A stretch of DNA of 27,279 bases from JAYTQQ01 sp043746635. GTDB taxonomy: Bacteria > Bdellovibrionota > Bdellovibrionia > Bdellovibrionales > JAMPXM01. The DNA lies in contig JAYTQQ010000121.1 in the NCBI GenBank assembly GCA_043746635.1, positions 1 through 27,279 of the forward strand. Reading direction: 5' to 3'. Shown in pieces: positions 22,701 to 27,279 of the stretch (position 1 is the first letter of the stretch; the number at the start of each line of letters is the position of its first letter). The notes under the pieces were generated by a model, which did no database searches, was not told the origin of the DNA, and saw only the letters and a program-made list of their open reading frames with translations. Both the position numbers and the translations under genes were made by a program.

Positions 22701-24295
22701 GAATCTTGAATCACCGTCGCCATTCGGCGAAACTTTTCAAGCGCACCCATACGCTCAGATATATCTCGTTCGGTCGTGGCGATTCCGGTCAAATTCCCTT
22801 TTTCATCTGTGAGCTTTGTATTGGTCAACCAGACATCAACGATTCGACCATCTTTCGTTTTACGTTTTGTCTCCAGAGTGGGAACGAGCTCTCCCCGTTT
22901 GAGGGAGGCAAGAAATCCTCGTGCTTCCTCTTGATACTCAGTGGGCACCGTATCCACGACGTTTTTGGTAAGCGCTTCGGCCTCTGAAAAACCATACATG
23001 ATTTCAGCGCCACGATTCCAGGCTAAAATATTTCCTTCTAAATTCTGAAACGTGATTGCATCATTAGAGTCTTGAATCACGGTCGCCATTCGACGAAACT
23101 TCTCTAAAGTTTTCGTCTGCTCAGTAATGTCACGTTCTGTAGTAGCGATCCCAGTCAGTTTTCCTTTGTCGTCAGTCAACTTTGTATTCGTGAGGCCGAC
23201 ATCAATAATTCGGCCATCTTTATGCTTACGTTTCGTTTCTAAACTGGGTAGCAGCTCCCCCCGCTTCAACGACGCCAAGAGACCACGGGCTTCTTCTTGA
23301 TATTCTTTAGGTACGGTGTCGACAATATTCATTCGAAGAGCTTCTGCCTGCGAATATCCATAAATGATTTCGGCGCCTTGATTCCAAGCCAAAATATTTC
23401 CCTCTAAGTCTTGAAACGTAATCGCATCATTAGAATCTTGAATCACGGTCGCCATTCGACGAAACTTTTCTAATGATCCCATTCGCTCAGTAATATCACG
23501 CTCGGTCGTGGCGATTCCGGTAAGCTTTCCTTTATCGTCAGTGAGCTTTGTATTGGTCAGCCACACATCGACAATGCGGCCATCTTTTGTTTTGCGTTTT
23601 GTTTCTAGACTTGGCACTAACTTTCCGCGCTTAAGCGAAGACAAAAATTCACGTGCTTCTTCTTGGTATTCTGTGGGTACCGTATCTACGATGTTCATGC
23701 GAAGAGCTTCAGCTTCTGAGTAACCGTAAATTTGTTCTGCGCCCCGATTCCAGGCTAAGATATTTCCGTCTAAATCTTGAAACGTGATCGCATCATTGGA
23801 GTCTTGAATCACGGTCGCCATTCGACGAAACTTCTCTAAGGTTTTCGTCTGCTCAGTAATGTCGCGTTCGGTAGTAGCGATCCCAGTCAGCTTTCCTTTA
23901 TCGTCGGTCAGCTTTGTATTGGTCAACCAGACGTCAATGATCCGACCGTCCTTATGCTTTCGTTTCGTTTCTAAGTTTGGCACGAGTTCACCTCGCTTCA
24001 GAGAGGCGAGAAACTCTCGAGCTTCCTCCTGGTACTCCTTGGGTACGGTATCAACGATGTTCATACTCAAGGCTTCAGCCTCCGAGTAACCGTAGATAAG
24101 TTCTGCGCCGCGGTTCCAAGCCAAAATATTGCCATCTAAATCTTGAAACGTAATTGCATCATTGGAATCCTTAATGACGGTCGCCATCCGACGAAATTTC
24201 TCGAGTGAACCCATTCGCTTCACGGGAGCCTTAGGATCTTTCAGTATTTTAGCTCTTTTGGCGGCTTTTCGAACTTGAAAGTTTTCTTTGATCAT
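19763..24295 (-). CDS. Giant hybrid kinase: 5xPAS-GAF-HisKA-HATPase-3xREC
   Basis: 1510 aa from the ATG at 24295 (GAGAG upstream). A TTG frame to 24355 has no ribosome site. A basic N-terminus precedes five near-identical PAS/PAC units (residues 31-640), each exactly 122 residues, running from LEKFRRMATVI to TTERDITE. A GAF domain follows (about 665-820; FGEGLIGQVAKEKRPLIIDD). Then come a coiled coil, HisKA with H850 (FLANMSHELRTPLNSS), an ATPase (NLISNALKFTEQG, DSGIGIPKEQ, GGTGLGLSISRDLA), and three receivers with D1163 (IVLDLKLP), D1285 (IMDLNLPDLSG) and D1432 (LMDIMMPEMDG). The first receiver has ENDVK and the second EGDG in place of the DD pair, so only the third looks canonical. No membrane segment is present, so it is a cytoplasmic sensor. 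Confidence 0.93.
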   Translation of the reverse strand: MIKENFQVRKAAKRAKILKDPKAPVKRMGSLEKFRRMATVIKDSNDAITFQDLDGNILAWNRGAELIYGYSEAEALSMNIVDTVPKEYQEEAREFLASLKRGELVPNLETKRKHKDGRIIDVWLTNTKLTDDKGKLTGIATTERDITEQTKTLEKFRRMATVIQDSNDAITFQDLDGNILAWNRGAEQIYGYSEAEALRMNIVDTVPTEYQEEAREFLSSLKRGKLVPSLETKRKTKDGRIVDVWLTNTKLTDDKGKLTGIATTERDITERMGSLEKFRRMATVIQDSNDAITFQDLEGNILAWNQGAEIIYGYSQAEALRMNIVDTVPKEYQEEARGLLASLKRGELLPSLETKRKHKDGRIIDVGLTNTKLTDDKGKLTGIATTERDITEQTKTLEKFRRMATVIQDSNDAITFQNLEGNILAWNRGAEIMYGFSEAEALTKNVVDTVPTEYQEEARGFLASLKRGELVPTLETKRKTKDGRIVDVWLTNTKLTDEKGNLTGIATTERDISERMGALEKFRRMATVIQDSNDAITFQDLEGNILAWNKAAEIIYGYSQAEALSMNIVDTVPTEYQEEARGLLASLKRGELLPNLETKRKHKDGRIIDVWLTNTKLTDEKGKLTGIATTERDITERKQSEASLREKFRELDYLREGQIALSERMRGEQIISRLGERILSHLVPFTNAQVGAFYLVTDDKKLQRVSGYALPELQFSERLIKFGEGLIGQVAKEKRPLIIDDVPQGYFSKIECALGEMIPRSLLICPILYENEVTGVIELGSLRPFTEHQRAFLSHVSENIGIAINTSEVRKKVQKQNEALNKAQVLLEEKASEVQRASQYKTEFLANMSHELRTPLNSSLILAKLLMDNPNDNLTEEQMQFAASIYSSGNDLLNLINDILDLSKVEAGKLDIRIEKVIIVKVIEGLKQTFQSSAQEKNINFEVTQAVDLPQTFLTDRQRLDQILKNLISNALKFTEQGTVKIRLYRHSAAAIAFEVSDSGIGIPKEQQSIIFEAFRQADGTTNRKYGGTGLGLSISRDLAKLLGGSIEVESDAGRGSRFTLILPELLNESSISDLPDPTFQKDTGKPRHFEKLLPPSQLPFEDDRADLGTSGRTILVIENDVKFAKILFDLAHELKFKCIVGQGADEGFEMALEYAPNAIVLDLKLPDHQGLTVLDRLKENPRTRHIPVQVMSVEDHADAALRMGAIGFMLKPVKHDEIINAFEKLEAKFLQKLNRVLIVEGDGLRQTSISSLIADEATEIITVALAADAIDQLKKTVFDCMIMDLNLPDLSGRELLERLAFEEIATIPPVIIYTGASPSPTEEVSLRKFSKAIIIKGTKSPEKLLDEVILILHRRESKLSQKQRQMIKTVRNREQTFKGRKILLVDDDIRNIFALTSALEQKGATIFVGRNGKEALEKLNLDPSIDLVLMDIMMPEMDGYEATRKIRSQKRFADLPIIAVTAKAMKDDQKNCIEAGANDYVSKPVDLEKLLSLIRVRMPQTEKHRVSIV
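22376..24205 (-). repeat. Five tandem 366-bp repeats encoding PAS/PAC units
   Basis: The anchor for ATVI (gg in cggtcgccat) recurs at 24179, 23813, 23447, 23081 and 22715, spaced exactly 366 bp. Protein identity between units is high and DNA identity is lower, with differences mostly at third positions. Units 1, 3 and 5 begin after MG-[SA]-LEKF and carry RKHKDGRIIDV. Units 2 and 4 begin after QTKTLEKF and carry RKTKDGRIVDV. This gives an A-B-A-B-A order. Confidence 0.9.
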
Positions 24296-24355
24296 TTTTG
24301 ACTCTCGATTTCTCGTCGAATTTGAAGTATTATGCGACTTAGCGTCACCGTACAA

Positions 24356-24554
24356 AGCTGCGCTCGTCGTGAGTCGTTAGCAACACTAATTAGATTTTAT
24401 CTAAATCGGTTGGCTAAATAACTCGGTATTCTTTCAAAAAGCTGATGTAAAAATAATGGATGAGAATTTGTCTTGCATTCTCGAAACTGGACCCCTATCG
24501 TGTTGATGGGATGTTGTATTTTCCTTGTCCGGGAGCCTTCGGATTTCGTATTCT
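24356..24554. other. Intergenic: upstream region of the giant kinase plus IS remnant end
   Basis: About 200 bp upstream of the giant kinase. Nearest the kinase it is AT-rich and should hold its promoter; a minus-strand CATAAT lies at 24330-24335. The part from about 24482 on may be the non-coding end of the insertion sequence whose transposase relic follows. I see no convincing terminal inverted repeat. A 41-codon plus-strand frame here has no support. Confidence 0.35.
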
Positions 24555-24752
24555 TTATTTCTGGATGAGAACGAGATTGTGGTAGAGCGCGTACAAGGGC
24601 ATGTGAAGGGCTAATCGCTCTGGCTTTTTTGTCGTATTCCAGGTTCTTCTAAAGAGTCTATTTACGTTTGCTCGAAACATCGCGTATGTGTGATTCAGAC
24701 TAAAAAGAGGATCAAATCCTCCGGCCTTACCGAAATCATCCTTGGTTTCATG
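24555..24752 (-). pseudogene. Transposase C-terminal relic
   Basis: A minus-strand frame without a start reads GGFDPLFSLNHTYAMFRANV, then NRLFRRTWNTTKKPERL and LHMPLYALYHNLVLIQK, and stops at TAA 24555-24557. The [ND]-H-T-x-A ... R-x-[NDL]-x-R-L-x-R-[RK]-T-[WY]-x-T-T-K pattern is typical of the end of insertion-sequence DDE transposases. The catalytic part is missing. Its upstream side runs into the intact TIGR02147 gene, so the relic was cut there. The IS family cannot be fixed from this piece. Confidence 0.55.
24702..24721 (-). terminator. Possible rho-independent terminator after the TIGR02147 gene
   Basis: On the minus strand gaggat-ttg-atcctc is followed at once by TTTTT (24706-24702), 27 nt after the TGA at 24748. 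Stem 6 bp, loop 3. It lies inside the transposase relic, so the structure may be accidental, but it is well placed to serve as a terminator. Confidence 0.45.
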
Positions 24753-25560
24753 CGAGCTTCCCTCCGACGGGACTTAAATTTAAAACAACTTGGTAGAGGC
24801 GTTCGGCAGAAGGAGTCTCATGAGAAGCAAACTCCAGTAATTTTTCTGAAAATTCATTACACATTTCGAGCAATTCTTTATGACGATCTTCATTGAGAGC
24901 AATCAGAAGCGTATTAGCTCGTCGCTCTTCTTGAGGATAAAGATCTAGAGCCTGACGAGCTAAGCTCAAAGCATTTTTATGAAATTGCCGAATCTTACGG
25001 CTTGGAACTCCGGGGTCGGTAACCGATAAGTTCGTATCTATGACGATCGACCCATCGATCGATTTTCTTAAATGCCCTTCGCGTAACAGAAACTGTAAAG
25101 CTTTTTTCACGCGGCTTGAGGTCGCAACCGATCCGAGCTGACTTTCTAACAACGATGGATTCTTTCGGATCGCCGGAATAAGGAAGAGATCTTTCACGTA
25201 AAGATTAATCCAATCACTCAAGATACCAACTCCTACATTTTTGCTCGATTGCTTTGGTTTTTCTGGCAACCAAGTCGATCCATCATTTTGATTTTTCTCT
25301 TCGAGCCTCAAAACCCATTTCTGAAAAAAAATTCTTTCGGCAGAATTTAAATTGAGAAGCCGACCAAACTCTTCTACCCGGTCAAGCGTGAGCTTACGTT
25401 TTTTCTGTAAAACGAGTGAAACCAATGCCGGAGAAATGCGACGAAGACGGCGGGTCGCCAAGCGAACGCTGAACTGACGCTCGGTGGTTTTGCGATACAG
25501 AAGCATGTCGCGAATAAATTCGGACGGTTCTCCGTAACTATTGATTATGGGTCTTTCCAT
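24748..25560 (-). CDS. TIGR02147-family putative regulator
   Basis: 270 aa. The N-terminal third resembles a helix-turn-helix (FSVRLATRRLRRISPALVSL, then LQKKRKLTLDRVEEFGRLLN), with the family sequence LNLNSAERIFFQKWV. The C-terminal two thirds are helical, with a winged-helix-like part (ATSSRVKKALQFLLREGHLR), ending with the ALDLYPQEERRANTLLIAL region. This fits TIGR02147, a family expanded in Fibrobacter and Bdellovibrio-like bacteria and of unknown target. The ATG at 25560 follows a GTG at 25563 that could also be used. It is a single gene, divergent from the outer-membrane protein gene. Confidence 0.8.
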   Translation of the reverse strand: MERPIINSYGEPSEFIRDMLLYRKTTERQFSVRLATRRLRRISPALVSLVLQKKRKLTLDRVEEFGRLLNLNSAERIFFQKWVLRLEEKNQNDGSTWLPEKPKQSSKNVGVGILSDWINLYVKDLFLIPAIRKNPSLLESQLGSVATSSRVKKALQFLLREGHLRKSIDGSIVIDTNLSVTDPGVPSRKIRQFHKNALSLARQALDLYPQEERRANTLLIALNEDRHKELLEMCNEFSEKLLEFASHETPSAERLYQVVLNLSPVGGKLA

Positions 25561-25563
25561 CAC

Positions 25564-25870
25564 TGTCTCACTTCTGATTTATGTGAGTCCAATGTAAGTC
25601 AAATAAGGAGTTATAACAATAGGTTGGAATTTTTTTCAATTTACTTTGTAAACAGTGCGGTCAAGCTCACTCACGATGTACATCAAACTTTGCTCACCCA
25701 TGAAAGGATCAAGTTCTCTAAAGTACCTCTTTAAGGCCTAGGCTCAATTAGGTTTTTAACATGTCAAAAAGATAGACAATTGGCCTTACCCTATTCTCTG
25801 CCATAGGCGTTTCTCAGGCACTTAAATTGAAACATCTAAGCTTAGATAAAACCTATCGAAGAGGTCATGT
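25564..25870. other. Divergent intergenic region
   Basis: 307 bp between two divergent genes, expected to hold both promoters. No strong consensus promoter or dyad was found. A short minus-strand frame (25636 to about 25735) reads RYFRELDPFMGEQSLMYIVS and ends ELDRTVYKVN. It has no ribosome site and is probably chance or a relic. Confidence 0.4.
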
Positions 25871-26587
25871 ATGAGAAATTTTAGTTTATTCTTCCTTGTC
25901 TTTTTGTTTGCGGTCTTAGCAAAAGCCCAAACTGAAGGAAGCCTCCGCGCTGGTTATCCGGCTCCGCTGACAGAAGAAAGTTCTCGCGATCACTTTATCA
26001 TTGAAGTCGGCTATATTGGCGCGATCAGCACAGATGAAAGCGATTTTTCAAACGTGCAACACGGACTCTCTGGTGGATTTTTATTTGATGTCTACGGCGA
26101 ACATTATTTTACGGCCGAAACGGGGCTTTTTATGACCCAACAAGGTTTTGATTACAAGTCTGAAAAACTCACCGCCGTCGGAACAACTGACATATCGACG
26201 CTTCAAAACGTGAGAGTCGTTGGTAAGCTAACCTACATCGGGCTTCCGATTTTGGAAAAGTTCAATTTGGCAGGCCGAGTGACGAATACTCCGTTTATTA
26301 TTGGTGGAGTCACACCGCAGTTTTTAGTCTCTAAAGACATCAGCGTTCAGGGTCAAGATACGAGCGGAAAGATTCAATCGACTCAGCCGACCGATACCGA
26401 GTTCGATCCTCCAACTTACGACATTACGGGCGTGATCGGCATTGGGGGAAGCTTCAAGTATAGTGAAAACAAGACTTTACTCATTCAGGCAACCTATAAT
26501 CGCGGTTTCGTTCCGATCGATAATTTGCAGGCTGGTATTTGTAACCAAAGCTTCTTACTCACGGTTGGATTCGGAGTCGATCTCTAA
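25871..26587 (+). CDS. Outer-membrane beta-barrel (porin-like) protein
   Basis: 238 aa. A signal peptide (MRNFSLFFLVFLFAVLAKAQ, cleavage after AKA) is followed by alternating amphipathic strands: HFIIEVGYIGAIS, HGLSGGFLFDVYG, YFTAETGLFMTQQGFDY, KLTYIGLPILEKFNL, PFIIGGVTPQFLVS, ITGVIGIGGSFKYS and TLLIQATYNRGF, ending SFLLTVGFGVDL. The pattern fits 8- to 10-stranded barrels of the OMP_b-brl/PorT-like type. YIGLPIL is a typical phrase of that family. GAGG lies 6 nt before the ATG. Its function, whether structural or a small channel, cannot be told from sequence. Confidence 0.8.
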   Translation: MRNFSLFFLVFLFAVLAKAQTEGSLRAGYPAPLTEESSRDHFIIEVGYIGAISTDESDFSNVQHGLSGGFLFDVYGEHYFTAETGLFMTQQGFDYKSEKLTAVGTTDISTLQNVRVVGKLTYIGLPILEKFNLAGRVTNTPFIIGGVTPQFLVSKDISVQGQDTSGKIQSTQPTDTEFDPPTYDITGVIGIGGSFKYSENKTLLIQATYNRGFVPIDNLQAGICNQSFLLTVGFGVDL

Positions 26588-26836
26588 ACATTCGCTCGCG
26601 AAACGTTACGCGCTCAACGAAAGCGATACTAACCAACGGCATACCATCATAATCCAAACGTACCACCGTTCACGTGAACAGACTGAAGACCGACAACTGT
26701 AAACGGTTGCCCGAAAACAAACCTGCCAGCCTTTCGTATTTAAATATTATTTTATTTAACATAACGCAAAATCTCGCGGTGTATACACCGTTAAAACTAC
26801 AGAGTCCCGCACCAAGAAGTCTCTCCATTGCCGAAA
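26588..26836. other. Convergent intergenic region with two perfect palindromes
   Basis: Holds gttcacgtgaac (26668-26679) and cggtgtatacaccg (26777-26790), perfect palindromes of 12 and 14 bp without a loop. They resemble dimer binding sites more than terminators, although the region lies between two convergent gene ends. No gene and no T-tailed hairpin were seen. Confidence 0.4.
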
Positions 26837-27279
26837 CTAGGAACCCTTCAGTTGGGCTAAACCTTTTTCAGCAGCTTCTTTGGTTTCGCTGTTCGTAAGC
26901 CAGTCGGCCTCTACTTTGTCGACCTTCAACTGCACGGCACTGAGTTCAATGACTAACTCACGAAGCTCCGCGCCGCCTGAGCCTGACGCTATTTTCTGAT
27001 TGAGATGTTGAAGATGTGTTTGTAAGAGCTGAAGAGATTTATCGAGCTCCACCAAATTGCGCTCGCTCTGGCGTAAAGTTTTGTCGAGCTGCTTTTTTGT
27101 CTCTTTGTAATTCGAAGCCGAGCCAGACGAAAGCGAACGCGAATCCGAAGAGACAACATCAAAAGCCGCATCGGTATTTACGTTCTTTGAAAACCCCCCT
27201 TTTTCGACACTCCAAACGTATTCGTCATAGGTGCCAGGATAAGCCCGCGCACGGCCGTTATTGATTTCGAGAATTTTCG
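26837..27279 (-). CDS. ABC-F family ATPase, C-terminal end (partial)
   Basis: The minus-strand frame is open to the window edge, so this is the last ~146 codons of a longer gene. It begins with KILEINNGRARAYPGTYDEY, which matches the segment directly after the second nucleotide-binding domain of ABC-F proteins (...I-x-E-[IL]-x-x-G-x-[LA]-x-x-Y-x-G-[NT]-Y). A linker and a long coiled coil follow (YKETKKQLDKTLRQSERNL to KEAAEKGLAQLKGS), as in the Uup/YheS C-terminal domain. ABC-F proteins are soluble ribosome-binding ATPases. Which subfamily it belongs to cannot be told without the ATPase domains. Confidence 0.8.
   Translation of the reverse strand, partial: KILEINNGRARAYPGTYDEYVWSVEKGGFSKNVNTDAAFDVVSSDSRSLSSGSASNYKETKKQLDKTLRQSERNLVELDKSLQLLQTHLQHLNQKIASGSGGAELRELVIELSAVQLKVDKVEADWLTNSETKEAAEKGLAQLKGS

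Noticed and set aside
22825..24089. Several plus-strand ORFs with similar sequences opposite the PAS array
   Set aside because: They are mirror products of the repeated PAS coding sequence on the minus strand and share its 366-bp period.
22376..24205. Tandem repeat array as CRISPR or satellite DNA
   Set aside because: The period is a multiple of three, the frame is maintained throughout, and each unit encodes a complete PAS/PAC domain.
24457..24584. 41-codon plus-strand ORF (MRICLAFSKLDPYRVDG...)
   Set aside because: No ribosome site, and it runs antisense across the transposase relic and its probable non-coding end.

Overview
The window looks like chromosomal DNA of a Gram-negative, aerobic, environmental bacterium. 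Bdellovibrionota or a close relative is the best guess. Grounds: fibre proteins with the G-N-V-G-[IVL]-G-T ... ALDVNG module, a TIGR02147-type regulator, a sigma-54 activator, many soluble histidine kinases, a signal-peptide outer-membrane barrel, and purine-rich GGAG ribosome sites. The taxon is inference; there is no rRNA or other marker gene here.

Region 1 (1-3.4 kb) is decayed accessory DNA. It opens with the 3' end of a surface-fibre gene whose C-terminal lectin-like domain is broken by a one-base shift in a G run. A fibre relic (980-1183), an AbiEi/AbiEii toxin-antitoxin (phage-exclusion) cassette and the C-terminal stub of another fibre gene (3132-3392) follow. Three strong inverted repeats, and two short segments encoding the same hydrophobic peptide, bracket the cassette.

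Region 2 (3.5-6.8 kb, minus strand) is a compact B-family (ba3-like) cytochrome c oxidase operon: a 37-aa subunit IIa missed by length filters, subunit II fused to cytochrome c, subunit I, and a SCO1/SenC copper chaperone. Upstream on the same strand lies a stress and redox group (6.8-10.6 kb): two tandem triple-BON proteins, a frameshifted relic, a periplasmic mono-haem protein, a miniature universal stress protein and a CBS-pair protein.

Region 3 (10.8-24.3 kb) is a large signalling island. Five plus-strand genes encode an NtrC-type sigma-54 activator, a PAS histidine kinase, an Rcp1-like single-domain regulator and two REC-histidine kinases; the first four overlap one another. After a convergent Fur-family/DUF1275 pair come two giant hybrid kinases on the minus strand. 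One carries five PAS domains repeated at exactly 366 bp in an A-B-A-B-A pattern, then GAF, kinase and three receiver domains. None of the kinases has an obvious membrane segment, so the island looks like one cytoplasmic, redox- or energy-sensing phosphorelay. The link to the neighbouring oxidase is inference.

Region 4 (24.4-27.3 kb) holds a transposase relic, a TIGR02147-family regulator, an outer-membrane beta-barrel protein, and the C-terminal end of an ABC-F ATPase running off the window. No rRNA, tRNA or CRISPR was seen.
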